From NCBI GenBank assembly GCA_964538355.1, contig CAZIFC010000014.1, positions 1-52,748 on the forward strand: 52,748 bases of DNA, written 5' to 3'. Under the pieces are notes generated by a model. It saw only the letters and a list, made by a program, of their open reading frames with translations. It searched no databases and was not told the origin of the DNA. Below are positions 18,116 through 27,594 of the stretch, piece by piece. A program made the translations under genes and the position numbers. Origin of the DNA: Bilophila sp964538355 (GTDB lineage: Bacteria > Desulfobacterota > Desulfovibrionia > Desulfovibrionales > Desulfovibrionaceae). Numbering within the stretch: position 1 is the stretch's first letter; every line of letters starts with the position of its first letter.

Positions 18116-18197
18116 ACAGTATGCCAACACATGTATTTCAGGACGGGAAAAGGCCTGAAAAAAAGATCACCGCTCAATTTTTTCTCCGGAAAGCCCC

Positions 18198-18231
18198 AAA
18201 AAAAGCCCCTTGCCGAGGCTCGGAAGGGGCT
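18198..18231 (-). terminator. Intrinsic terminator after the structured RNA
   Basis: AGCCCCTT pairs with AAGGGGCT (18204-18211 with 18224-18231), followed on the minus strand by TTTTTTT. It ends either an independent RNA or an extended mscS-pgl transcript. Confidence 0.85.
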
Positions 18232-18410
18232 GAGTCGCGTTTTAGGGAGAAGCCGTGATAACCAAGGCGGAGTGCCGATTCCCGGGCAAGCGGAGAGAGG
18301 GGAAACAAGCCCCCCTTTCACTCAGGGTTCAAAAGAACCCCCGGCACGGAGAAAACGCTTCCCCGAGCCTTCGTCGGCACAGCACTGATACGCCGTTCAA
18401 ACTGGCCTTT
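18198..18410 (-). ncRNA. Candidate structured non-coding RNA of about 200 nt
   Basis: No gene is credible here, but the minus strand folds well. GTGCCGA pairs with TCGGCAC (18374-18380 with 18272-18278), continued by CGGG/CCCG (18362-18365 with 18283-18286) and AAGCG/CGCTT (18356-18360 with 18288-18292). This closes a domain with two inner hairpins: GGGTTC-TTTT-GAACCC (18325-18340) and AGGGG/CCCCT (18298-18316). It ends with a canonical terminator at 18198-18231. The long rod with internal bubble and the size are loosely like 6S RNA, but I cannot match 6S sequence motifs. A leader or riboswitch is possible, although the next gene has its own promoter. Confidence 0.5.
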
Positions 18411-18540
18411 TTTTCTTCTCTAAAAGGCAATTTTGTACAGTTTTTTATATTTAAGCGGGCTGATCAGGCTATTTTGGTATAAAAATTTATACCTAATCAG
18501 GAACAGTTCTTTATTTATAATGAACGGACTGCCGAAACAC
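18411..18540. other. AT-rich spacer with near-perfect palindrome
   Basis: About 130 bases of roughly one-third GC in a 60% GC region. It holds the inverted repeat GGTATAAA-AA-TTTATACC (18476-18493), flanked by CTGATCAGG and CCTAATCAG. It directly follows the pgl stop. It may contain the promoter and operator for the structured RNA on the minus strand; I cannot pick a single convincing -35. Confidence 0.5.
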
Positions 18541-19323
18541 TCAGGCTCCGGCACAGGCCTGCCCATCCAGAACCCAGACGAGGCTGCCGTCGCTGGGGCG
18601 CACCATCTGAACCGGCAGCGAGGCGGGAGCCAGAAGATTGAGCGCGGCTCCGAGGGGAGCGTGCTTTTCCGCACCCGTCACCAGGAACAGGCAGCACCGC
18701 GCGGCATTGAGCATCTCCAGTGTCAGCGTCATGCGGCGGCTTTCCGGCGCGGGAGCCAGACGCTCGGCAAGAGCGGCTCCCGTCAGCCGCCCCGAACGGA
18801 GTGCCTCGGGCAGCAGCAGGGGGCTGCCGGGAAACAGCGAAGCCGTATGTCCGTCACTCCCCATGCCCAGCAAGGCGCAGTCAAGCCGGGGCATCCCCGC
18901 CTCGGCAGGGATATGCGCCCGAAGCGTGGCTTCATAGGCCACGGCGGATTCGTCGGGGTCGCCTTCGCCATCCATAGGATATATCGCCGCGGCGGGCACA
19001 TGCGCCAGCAGCTCCCGGTTGGCGGCCCCGTAGTTGCTGGCGGGATCAGCCGAAGAGACGCAACGCTCGTCCACCCAGAAGACCCGCGTATGCGGCCAGT
19101 CGATGCGCTGCGCCCACGCCTCCGTACGCAGCAGCCGGAACAGGCGCAGCGGGGTGCTGCCGCCGGACAGGGCCAGCGTGAACACGCCGCGCCGGGCTAC
19201 CGCTTCCGCACAGAGAGCCGCCAGACGCCCGGCGGCGCATTCCGCCGCTCCGTCAGGATCAGCGCAGACAGCGACATCAAGATGAAGCCCGTCCAGCGGG
19301 CTGGGGTTCAGATTCCGGGACAT
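18541..19323 (-). CDS. pgl: 6-phosphogluconolactonase
   Basis: A 260-residue enzyme of the DevB type that hydrolyses 6-phosphogluconolactone in the pentose phosphate pathway. Motifs include LALSGGSTPLRLFRLL near residue 50, the family signature VFWVDERCVSSADPASNYG, and LLGMGSDGHTASLFPGSP, the GxGxDGHTASLFPG block with the catalytic residues. AGGAGG sits 6 nt before the ATG at 19323. The start lies inside the 3' end of the upstream channel gene (47-nt overlap), which implies translational coupling. The 3' end abuts an AT-rich spacer. Confidence 0.95.
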   Translation of the reverse strand: MSRNLNPSPLDGLHLDVAVCADPDGAAECAAGRLAALCAEAVARRGVFTLALSGGSTPLRLFRLLRTEAWAQRIDWPHTRVFWVDERCVSSADPASNYGAANRELLAHVPAAAIYPMDGEGDPDESAVAYEATLRAHIPAEAGMPRLDCALLGMGSDGHTASLFPGSPLLLPEALRSGRLTGAALAERLAPAPESRRMTLTLEMLNAARCCLFLVTGAEKHAPLGAALNLLAPASLPVQMVRPSDGSLVWVLDGQACAGA

Positions 19324-21754
19324 GCTTGTCCTCCTTGCTTTCAGTCCGCACGGCCTTGTGAGGCCCGCGCAGGTCAACGGGTACGATTTCGTTGTCCCGC
19401 AAGTGGATATCCATCTGCGGGAAGGCTATCTCGATCTTGGCCTTGGAAAACTTCGCATCAATGGACTTGCGGATTTCCGAGGCGATGCCCGTTCCGTGCA
19501 GGATATCCCCCACCCAGAACCGCAGCCGGAAATCGAGCGAGCTGGCCGCAAAGTCATTGAAGAGGATCACCGGTTCGGGATACGAGAGCACCTTGGGGTG
19601 CTCGTCCGCCACCTGCTTCAACAGCTCCTCCACCAGCATGATGTCGGAACCGTAGGCGACGCCCACGGCGACCTCCTGCCGAACCATGCGGCCATTCCGC
19701 GTCCAGTTGGTGAGCTTTGCGGACAAAAACTCCGCATTGGGCACAAAGATGACGGCGTTGTCGAACGTTTCCACCTGCGTGGAGCGGATGTTGATGCGCC
19801 GGACAATGCCGTTGACGCCGCCGACGTTGATCACGTCGCCCTCGCGCAGGGTCTGCCCGAAAATCACCAGCAGGCCGCTCACGAAATTGTTGATGATGTT
19901 CTGGAGGCCAAAGCCGATGCCCACGGAAAGGCCGCCGGCAACCACAGCAATGCTGGTCAGGCTGAAGCCCAGCGCGCTCAGGGTGTACAGGCCGAACAGC
20001 CCCCACAGCAGATAGGTGAACCCCGCCTGAATCGGACCTACAAGGCTGCGGTCAATCCGGACGCCGTGCGCGGGCATGTCCGAAATGAACGACCTGCCCA
20101 CCGAAATGAACGACCGCGTTACATAAAACGCACTGACGATAAGCAGCACCTGAAGCATGCTGAAAGAGGTCTTCCCCACGCTCACATCCATGTTCGCCAG
20201 ATGCGTCAGCAAAAATTCCCCGCCGGGGTAGGCCAGAATCCATAGCCCGGTAGCCGCCGTCGCCAGGACGAGAATGCCGGGCAGGGCCAGCGCGAGCAGG
20301 AACCCGCTGAAAAGGGCCTTTGCCCCGTCCTGCGGCATGGTCTGGGCAATGGTTCCCATGAGGCGCATGAACCCCACCGCCTGCTGCACGCAGACCGCTA
20401 CCGCGGCATAGGCCACGCACAGGAGAATGGAGAGCCGCCCCCAGCCCATCAGCGTCATGAGGACAGCGATCCAAAGAATGAAGGTCTGCCCTTTCAGAAG
20501 ATTGATGACGAGCGGGAAGGGAATGTTCGGCAGAGGCCGCCTATACTCCTTCCACAGGGTGACGAGCAGCATGATCAGCCAGATCCCCCCGAGGATGGGC
20601 CCGGGCAGGTTGAAGAACAGCAGCAGAAGCCCGAACAGTAGCGGCACAAACAGAGGCCACAGCGGGGAACGACGGGGCAGATCGTTGCGCTGGAAAATGT
20701 ACAGATCCCACGCCAGAGCCATCTGCCCGAGGCTCAGCAGCAGCGTGCCCGCAATGGACAGCAGGTGGTAGGAACCGCTCGGCGACCATGCCGCAAAGTG
20801 AAACATGAAGCCGAGGGACAGCCAGACAAAGCTGTGCCCGCACATCCGGTTCCAGCCCGTGCGGATGGACTCGGTCCACCGCCGGGAGAACCGCCGCGAC
20901 ATGAAGATCAGCCCTTGGATCGGCAGGATGAACACCAACGCCCGCAGGATAACCCCCACCCATCCGGGAACCGTCCACGGAAGCTCCGCATTCATGCGGA
21001 CAAAAAAGGTTTCTTCCAGCGCGGAAAGGCTCTTCTGGATGTTGAGCCACGACTCCACTTCATACATTTTCCCGGAGCGGAGCAGGTAGTAATCCTGCCA
21101 CAGCTGCGGGATATTTTCCCCAACCCGCGCGATCAGGCCGACAATGTTCTCCTGAAGCTTGCGGGCAGGAGCCAGAACCCGGCTGATGCGGATCTGCACG
21201 GCATTGAGCCGCCCCTGCGTCTGCTGCAAATCCGTCAGAAAGGCTTTCAGCTCCGGCGAGGGGGCCGGTTCATCCTTTGTGGGGGCGGAGTCCTGCTCCA
21301 GCAGGGAAATTTCATTGAGACGGTTCTTGAGGGTATTCATGGTTCCCTCAAGCGGATCAAGTACGGCAAGAATCTGCTCGTTCAGGCGTTGCAGCCGCTG
21401 CTGGACTACGGACAGCTCCAGCGGAAGCCCGCGGCTCACCCGTGCAAGCGTCATCAGCCGCTGATACTCTTCCTCAATGCCCTGAAGGGAATTGTTGAGC
21501 TTCCGGGAGGCTGCGGGCAGTTTCCGGGTCAGCTCCAGCGTTTCCGCGTCGATACTGCCAAGCTCTTCCACGCGGTTTTGCAGCAGGGTCGCCCAGACAT
21601 CCTGAGCCGGATCTGGGGCCGGAGCAGAGGCCGGCCCAGAGGCCCTGGCCTCCGCTTTTGCTGGAGAGGGATCGGCCCCGCCATCAACGGACAACGCCGC
21701 GGAGGGAAAGCCAAAAACAAGCCAAAGACAAAGAAGGGTGCGGATAAAAAACAT
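19277..21754 (-). CDS. Large MscS-family mechanosensitive channel (MscK-like, with periplasmic N-domain)
   Basis: An 825-residue membrane protein with signal peptide (MFFIRTLLCLWLVFGFPSAALS). A long periplasmic helical region (to about 230) has Q/L-rich coiled-coil character and a DUF3772-like layout. About ten membrane helices follow. The pore-lining MscS domain shows VVAGGLSVGIGFGLQNIINNFVSG, with the Gly/Ala-packed TM3, then LREGDVINVGGVNGIVRRINIRSTQVETFDN. A cytoplasmic alpha/beta vestibule ends near residue 800. It releases solutes on osmotic downshock. I take ATG 21754; a TTG 36 nt upstream is possible. Neither has a strong ribosome-binding site. It overlaps pgl. Confidence 0.9.
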   Translation of the reverse strand: MFFIRTLLCLWLVFGFPSAALSVDGGADPSPAKAEARASGPASAPAPDPAQDVWATLLQNRVEELGSIDAETLELTRKLPAASRKLNNSLQGIEEEYQRLMTLARVSRGLPLELSVVQQRLQRLNEQILAVLDPLEGTMNTLKNRLNEISLLEQDSAPTKDEPAPSPELKAFLTDLQQTQGRLNAVQIRISRVLAPARKLQENIVGLIARVGENIPQLWQDYYLLRSGKMYEVESWLNIQKSLSALEETFFVRMNAELPWTVPGWVGVILRALVFILPIQGLIFMSRRFSRRWTESIRTGWNRMCGHSFVWLSLGFMFHFAAWSPSGSYHLLSIAGTLLLSLGQMALAWDLYIFQRNDLPRRSPLWPLFVPLLFGLLLLFFNLPGPILGGIWLIMLLVTLWKEYRRPLPNIPFPLVINLLKGQTFILWIAVLMTLMGWGRLSILLCVAYAAVAVCVQQAVGFMRLMGTIAQTMPQDGAKALFSGFLLALALPGILVLATAATGLWILAYPGGEFLLTHLANMDVSVGKTSFSMLQVLLIVSAFYVTRSFISVGRSFISDMPAHGVRIDRSLVGPIQAGFTYLLWGLFGLYTLSALGFSLTSIAVVAGGLSVGIGFGLQNIINNFVSGLLVIFGQTLREGDVINVGGVNGIVRRINIRSTQVETFDNAVIFVPNAEFLSAKLTNWTRNGRMVRQEVAVGVAYGSDIMLVEELLKQVADEHPKVLSYPEPVILFNDFAASSLDFRLRFWVGDILHGTGIASEIRKSIDAKFSKAKIEIAFPQMDIHLRDNEIVPVDLRGPHKAVRTESKEDKHVPESEPQPAGRASS

Positions 21755-21837
21755 ACATACTACCCGGTTCGAGGAGAGGGATTGCGGCAATCATACCCTG
21801 CCTGCCTTGAGATCGGCAACCACTGAGAATCTCCGGA

Positions 21838-21885
21838 TACGGCAAGACCCCCTCGGGCATTGCTGCCTTTGGGGGTCTTGCCGTA
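21838..21885. terminator. Strong symmetric hairpin upstream of mscS
   Basis: ACGGCAAGACCCCC (21839-21852) pairs perfectly with GGGGGTCTTGCCGT (21871-21884); the loop has GGCA/TGCC nested inside. There is no T-run on either side, so it may be an mRNA-end hairpin or a Rho-assisted stop for the 22032-22409 gene rather than a classical terminator. Confidence 0.55.
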
Positions 21886-22031
21886 CCGGTGCGCCACCCG
21901 CACACCGGAACATACTGCTCAGGAAAACAGGAAATCAAAAAACAGGAAGCTCAGGAAACGCAGCGTCAGGGGAAACGCTGTACGGACAGGCTGCTAGGCG
22001 AACGCCGGTGTTTCCTTGCGCCGAACCCGCA

Positions 22032-22409
22032 TCAGTTCTGTCCAAGTTCCTTTTTCAGCCAGTCCTTGATGACCGGCAGAGGCTCGAAAACGCCCTTGAG
22101 CGAACCGTACTCGTCCCGAAACGCTTTCGCAAGGGGTTCGGGCAGGGGAACGCTGATCAAATCATCCGCCGCCTCGGAGTTGCGGCGCACAAGCCGAACC
22201 TGAAGCGGGTCCTGCCACGCATCGACGACAAAATAGGTCGCCACATCGGTCTTGGAGCGCACGGGCGGATGCTTGGACCGCCAGTCGTTGTTGCCCCACT
22301 CCAGATACAGCGTCACCGCCATTTCAGGAGAAAGATCCCAGTCTATCTGTTGATTGCTGAAAGCCTTCAGCGCGGAAGGGCGATCAAGGGTAAGAAGCGT
22401 TGTATTCAT
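22032..22409 (-). CDS. Conserved small cytoplasmic protein of unknown function
   Basis: A 125-residue soluble protein (starts MNTTLLTLDRPSALKAFSNQ). It contains MAVTLYLEWGNNDW, a Trp-rich acidic segment, then DVATYFVVDAWQDPLQVRLVRR, and ends in a charged helix KDWLKKELGQN. The pattern of beta strands plus a C-terminal helix gives no function I can name, though I believe similar short proteins occur in desulfovibrios. AGGAGG precedes the ATG. It lies 70 nt after the sigma-54 regulator and is likely in the same transcript. Its link with the two-component system is guilt by position only. Confidence 0.75.
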   Translation of the reverse strand: MNTTLLTLDRPSALKAFSNQQIDWDLSPEMAVTLYLEWGNNDWRSKHPPVRSKTDVATYFVVDAWQDPLQVRLVRRNSEAADDLISVPLPEPLAKAFRDEYGSLKGVFEPLPVIKDWLKKELGQN

Positions 22410-22479
22410 GACTCCTCCTGGTTGCGAAGAGAGTTGATTGACGTGCCTCTTTAATAGTATCAATTCCTGTTCTTGTCAA

Positions 22480-23853
<1,374 letters not shown>

Positions 23854-23871
23854 TGTTTCTTTCCTCCGTGC

Positions 23872-23935
23872 CTCCGGCGGCAAGGGGTGCTCCCCCTTGA
23901 CCCCGCCGAGGGGGATGATCCCCCTCGGACTCCCG
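23872..23935. repeat. Tandem hairpin element between zraS-like and zraR-like genes
   Basis: CAAGGGG/CCCCTTG (23881-23899) is followed by a perfect CCGAGGGGG/CCCCCTCGG hairpin with ATGAT loop (23906-23928). The frame CCTCCGGCGG, CCTTGACCC and CTCCCGCA recurs in part at 5078-5137 and 34591-34650, giving a second dispersed family. It is part of a 242-base spacer that contains no gene and leaves only 18-20 nt before the regulator's start. Confidence 0.6.
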
Positions 23936-24095
23936 CACAATGTTCCCGGGTGTTCCCCAGCGTTTCCGAACAGCCCCGTCTTTCCCGAAACCTCTGCCTT
24001 TCTGGGGTGCCGCCGGGAGACGTTCTCTTCATCCTGTAAGAGCCGAGTCCCCCGGCCCGCCATCAACCAGTATGAAAATCTTCTCCCCCCAAACG

Positions 24096-25850
24096 CTATT
24101 TCTCCTCGCCGCCGAGCGGCAGAACTAGCCGGAAAATCGCCCCCTGCCCCGGCTCGGAAACAACGGAAATGCTGCCGCCATGCGCCTCCACAATCTTGTG
24201 CACTGTGGCAAGGCCAAGCCCGGTCCCCTGCCCCTTGGTGGTAAAGTACGGATCAAAAATATGCGGCAGGGCCTCCGGCGCAATCCCCATCCCGGTATCC
24301 CGAACCTCCAGCCGCAGGGAATCCTGCTCCGGCTGCAACGACAGGATCAGCTCCCCGCCGCCGGGCATGGCTTCCAGCGCATTGAGGCACAGATTCAGGA
24401 TCACCTGGCGCATCCGATCCGGATCGATGGCAACATCCGGCAGCGTTTCAGGAGCCTCCAGCCGAACCGCCACACGATGCGCCGCCGCATCCTGCCCTAT
24501 CAGCCGGAGCGTATCCTCAATCAGCCGCCGCATCCCGGTCATGCAGGGACGGATGTCCGTAGGACGGGACAGGCCGATGAGATCGCCGATTGCCCGGTTG
24601 AGCCGCTCCACTTCCTTCACCATCACCTGCGCCGCCTCTCGGTCCGCGCTGCCTTCGGGGAACCTGCCTCCGAAATAGGTGGCGTACCCCTTGATGGAAC
24701 TCAGCGGATTGCGAAGCTCGTGGGCGACCCCGGCAGCAAGATTGCCCACCGCAGCGAGCTTTTCCCGACGCCGGACTTCCGCCTCCAGACGCCGAACCTC
24801 CGTCTGATCGCGCAGGAACATGAGCGAACCGAGCCGCCCCTCATCCCCTTCCTTCACATGCCCGCCGCGGACGGAAAGAAAACGCAGCTCCTCGCCATGC
24901 CGCAAGGTGATTTCCGTGTCCGGCAAAAGCCGTTCGCGCAGGAGCGTCGTCGCCAGATCCGCCAGCGGGGAAGGAAGCACATCCACAGGCTTGCGCCCCT
25001 GAAAGGCCTTGCCCTTGGCTGGAGCATCCATGCCGAGCAGGGTGAGCGCGGCCTTGTTCATCCGGGTGATCCGGCCTCGCGCGTCAAAGACGACAAGCCC
25101 GTCCGGGAGCGTTACCGCCAGCTCTTCCGCCAACGCCTCCGCCGCCCGCTGTCCGCGCCGGGAAGCCCGGACGCGCTCCACGGCATGAAGCCCCAGCAAG
25201 GCCAGCATGCCCGCCAGCAGGACACCGGCCCCGAGCAGCACGGCCCGCTCGCGGTTCTGCGCCTGCGCCACCTCCAGCGGAGCCATGTCCAGCCCGAGAA
25301 ACACATACGGCAGCGGGCCTACATCCTCGTCACGGGGGCGTTCCTCACCCTTCACCTTGGGATGGAAGGTCTTGAAGACGACAAAGGCGCGTGCGCCCTC
25401 CATGTCCAGCACCGCCCACGAGGGATTCTCCGAAGGACGCAACGCGGCGATGGTTTCCGCGCCAAGCTCCCGCCCGCCGCGCGTATTCAGCATCTCGCCC
25501 ACCCGGGCCGGGTTGCTGTGGGCCAAGATGGTTCCATCGGGCATGGTGACGGCGATAAACCGCACGTCGGGCCGATCTGCCAGCTCTTCCACAAGATATT
25601 GCAGACGGATGCCGGTTCGGGATCGGGTTCCCGAGCGGACTCCGCTCTCCAGCGCAGCCACCAGAGCCACACCCTTTTCAGCCAGAAAGCGCACCATCGC
25701 GGACTGTGTCCTGTCGAGCGAAAGCCCCGTGACCAGCACCACGCCCACCACCAGCACCAACGCCGCGCCAAGCGTTCCTATGAGCGAACTGCCGCTGCGT
25801 ACGCGCGTTTGCTGCCCCGAAGGGAGAGAAAAAAGTTCTGTCGTCTGCAT
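24096..25850 (-). CDS. Membrane sensor histidine kinase (ZraS class)
   Basis: A 584-residue kinase pairing with the regulator just downstream. One membrane helix (about 27-47), a periplasmic sensor of about 160 residues with a Cache-like plan (FIAVTMPDGTILAHSNP), a second helix (about 205-225), then a PAS domain (VTLPDGLVVFDARGRITRMN). HisKA follows with the phospho-His in VAHELRNPLSSIKGYA, and HATPase_c with NLCLNALEAM, DTGMGI and GTGLGLATVHKIVEAHGG. I take the ATG at 25850; a TTG 129 nt upstream would add a poorly hydrophobic leader. No metal-binding cluster is visible in the sensor, so the signal is unproven. Confidence 0.93.
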   Translation of the reverse strand: MQTTELFSLPSGQQTRVRSGSSLIGTLGAALVLVVGVVLVTGLSLDRTQSAMVRFLAEKGVALVAALESGVRSGTRSRTGIRLQYLVEELADRPDVRFIAVTMPDGTILAHSNPARVGEMLNTRGGRELGAETIAALRPSENPSWAVLDMEGARAFVVFKTFHPKVKGEERPRDEDVGPLPYVFLGLDMAPLEVAQAQNRERAVLLGAGVLLAGMLALLGLHAVERVRASRRGQRAAEALAEELAVTLPDGLVVFDARGRITRMNKAALTLLGMDAPAKGKAFQGRKPVDVLPSPLADLATTLLRERLLPDTEITLRHGEELRFLSVRGGHVKEGDEGRLGSLMFLRDQTEVRRLEAEVRRREKLAAVGNLAAGVAHELRNPLSSIKGYATYFGGRFPEGSADREAAQVMVKEVERLNRAIGDLIGLSRPTDIRPCMTGMRRLIEDTLRLIGQDAAAHRVAVRLEAPETLPDVAIDPDRMRQVILNLCLNALEAMPGGGELILSLQPEQDSLRLEVRDTGMGIAPEALPHIFDPYFTTKGQGTGLGLATVHKIVEAHGGSISVVSEPGQGAIFRLVLPLGGEEK

Positions 25851-25962
25851 AAAGGCATTATTCCTTGCTGAATCTGTAGGCCGGGTCTTTCTGCGGCAAA
25901 GCAAGAAACGCTCCAGACAGTCCGGCGGTCCCACCGCCATGCCGCTCCGCCACGTTTCGGCA

Positions 25963-25979
25963 TGGTATATTTTTTGCAA
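25963..25979 (+). promoter_or_regulatory. Candidate sigma-54 (-24/-12) promoter for the Spy-like gene
   Basis: TGG (25963-25965), then TTTGCAA with GC at 25976-25977; GG and GC are separated by exactly 10 nt. The -12 half TTGCA is consensus, while the -24 half (TGGTAT) lacks the CAC. The expected start is near 25989, 120 nt before the gene. Confidence 0.55.
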
Positions 25980-26108
25980 TTTTTTCGACTATTGACGAGC
26001 CGTTTATGGCTCACGTACATGGTAGAACATAAAGATCCGGTTTTGGAAACCTTTCCGAACCGCCCGAAACAAACCATTCCCTGACACCCGAAAGCCAAAA
26101 GAGGTTTC

Positions 26109-26723
26109 ATGCAGACATCATCAGAAAACAGCCTCCGCCTGCCGCTGTTTCGCCTGATAGTGCTTGGGGTTGCGCTGTCCTGCTGGAACAGCCCGGGGCA
26201 GGCTCTCGCCGCAGGCCACTCCCAGGAAGAACAGAAGAGGCAGGCAGTGCCCGACAAGGTTGCTCCCACATCCCGGATGCCCGAAGCCTTCCCGGACTTT
26301 ACGCCCGACGATCCAGCCGGCTGCCAGCCTCTTGCCCCGGTGCAGAAGCATGACACCAGCCGCTTCGAAAGCCGCCTGTTCGCCATGCCCCTGCCTGCGG
26401 ATCTGACCCCGGAGCAGCAGAAAGCTGCCCTTGCCATCATGCGCGAGGCCGAACCATGCCTGACCGTTATCCACATTCAACTCCGCCAGACTCTTGCGGA
26501 ACTCCATAACCTTTCCTTTGCATCCGACACCCCCCCCGACGCGCTGGCCGTCATCGGCAGAAAACTCATCCGCCTGCGTGCGGAAGCCCTCTGCGAACTT
26601 CAACGCCTCTCGGCCCAAATGGAAAAAATCGCCGGATTCAACCCCGGCTGGGGCACACGCATGCGGGGAACCAAAATGTCGGATCTCAACCCCCAGCCTT
26701 TTGAAGAACACCAGACCCAGTAA
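26109..26723 (+). CDS. Periplasmic Spy/CpxP/ZraP-like helical protein
   Basis: A 204-residue protein with signal peptide (hydrophobic 13-33, cleavage after ALAA). The mature body carries LTPEQQKAALAIMREAEP, an LTxxQ-type motif of the Spy/CpxP family. Two more long charged helices follow (LRQTLAELHNLSF; KLIRLRAEALCELQRLSAQME). Three Cys residues occur in the mature chain, unusual for Spy. The family members are periplasmic chaperones or stress sensors. It is divergent from the sensor kinase and lies upstream of zraP, so it may be a second target or modulator of the same pathway. A terminator follows it, which separates its transcript from zraP. Confidence 0.75.
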   Translation: MQTSSENSLRLPLFRLIVLGVALSCWNSPGQALAAGHSQEEQKRQAVPDKVAPTSRMPEAFPDFTPDDPAGCQPLAPVQKHDTSRFESRLFAMPLPADLTPEQQKAALAIMREAEPCLTVIHIQLRQTLAELHNLSFASDTPPDALAVIGRKLIRLRAEALCELQRLSAQMEKIAGFNPGWGTRMRGTKMSDLNPQPFEEHQTQ

Positions 26724-26733
26724 ACAGCAACGG

Positions 26734-26770
26734 CAGCCGCACTTCCTGCAAGGGCGGCTGTCTTCTTTTT
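26734..26770 (+). terminator. Terminator of the Spy-like gene
   Basis: CAGCCGC (26734-26740) pairs with GCGGCTG (26754-26760), then TCTTCTTTTT. Confidence 0.75.
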
Positions 26771-26800
26771 ATCCAGCCGCCTGTTTGCCTGAACAATTCT

Positions 26801-26837
26801 TATACACTGTCAAAGCCGCTTGTATATATTTTATACA
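26801..26837 (+). promoter_or_regulatory. Candidate enhancer sites for the sigma-54 activator
   Basis: Three half-sites TATACA (26801-26806), TGTATA (26821-26826) and TATACA (26832-26837). The last two form TGTATA-N5-TATACA. The cluster is 75-113 bp upstream of the -24 GG, where enhancer-binding regulators usually bind. Confidence 0.5.
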
Positions 26838-26911
26838 CTTTTCCCGGCACGGCGGAAACCAGCAGAGGCATGATAATTGGTTTTTCCTGTTAAAATAGCG
26901 TGTTGTCATGT

Positions 26912-26928
26912 TTGGCACGGGCATTGCT
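26912..26928 (+). promoter_or_regulatory. Sigma-54 (-24/-12) promoter of zraP
   Basis: TTGGCACG (26912-26919), N4, TTGCT (26924-26928): a perfect match to the sigma-54 consensus, with GG to GC spacing of 10 nt. The predicted start is near 26938, giving a leader of about 36 nt before zraP. Confidence 0.93.
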
Positions 26929-26974
26929 AAAGGCTATACAAGAGCGACGAACACAACCTTTCAGGAGAAACCCG

Positions 26975-27469
26975 ATGAACCTTCACAAAGCCTCTCTCGC
27001 CGCAGCCCTCGCTGTTCTCCTTGCGGCTGGTGGAATGGCCGGACAAGCTCTGGCTGGACCCCACGGGGGACACGGTCATCAGGCCCAGACGATCAACTGC
27101 ATCTATCAGGCCCTGACCCCGGAAAAGCAGGCTCAATATGATGCCATCATGAAGGATTTCGCCGAAAAGACCGCGCCACTGCGGGACAAGCTCGCCGCCA
27201 AGTATTTGGAACTGCGTACCCTCGGCAACAGCCCCGCCCCGGACCCCAAGGCCGTCGGCAAGGCTACCGAAGAACTGGTTGCCCTCCGCAACGAATTCGC
27301 CAAGGAACGCCAGGCAATGGTGGACAGGATAGCCAAGGAAGTCGGCATCAACCTCTTCCAGAACCGGGGACATGGATGTCCCGTTGAACAGCCCCGCCGC
27401 TGCCCTGCCACAGGAATGACCGCCATGCCGGACAACGCGCCTGAAGCGTCTGCCCCGGAAGGCCAATAA
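26975..27469 (+). CDS. zraP: Zinc-responsive periplasmic chaperone ZraP
   Basis: A 164-residue periplasmic protein. The signal peptide is cleaved after ALA. The mature N-terminus is the His-rich GPHGGHGHQ expected to bind zinc. LTPEKQAQYDAIMKDFAEKTAPLRDKL follows the ZraP/Spy LTxxQ pattern, then KYLELRTLGNSPAPDPKAV, a helical hairpin, and a C-terminal region with GHGC plus further Cys. Length is close to the family (about 140-150). AGGAG precedes the ATG. The perfect sigma-54 promoter and neighbouring ZraSR-like pair reproduce the ZraPSR zinc-responsive envelope module known from enterobacteria. Its 3' UTR leads into a candidate small RNA. Confidence 0.9.
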   Translation: MNLHKASLAAALAVLLAAGGMAGQALAGPHGGHGHQAQTINCIYQALTPEKQAQYDAIMKDFAEKTAPLRDKLAAKYLELRTLGNSPAPDPKAVGKATEELVALRNEFAKERQAMVDRIAKEVGINLFQNRGHGCPVEQPRRCPATGMTAMPDNAPEASAPEGQ

Positions 27470-27519
27470 ACGTGCCCCCCCTCGCCTCCGGACAGTCTCC
27501 CTTTCCGGCGGCAATATAT

Positions 27520-27542
27520 CCCTGACTCCCATCCAGTCAGGG
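27520..27542 (+). other. Hairpin in the zraP 3' region
   Basis: CCCTGACT (27520-27527) pairs perfectly with AGTCAGGG (27535-27542) across 7 nt, followed by AAAAACAAC rather than T. It could protect a processed zraP 3' end. Confidence 0.55.
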
Positions 27543-27594
27543 AAAAACAACAACCGGCAACGCCGTTTATATATACGAGAGCCTCTACAGACAA

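Noticed and set aside
18198..18410. tmRNA, RNase P RNA or SRP RNA at this site
   Set aside because: No tRNA-like ends with GGTTCGA, no GGAAAGTCCGGGC core, and no GGAAGCAGC SRP loop are present on either strand.
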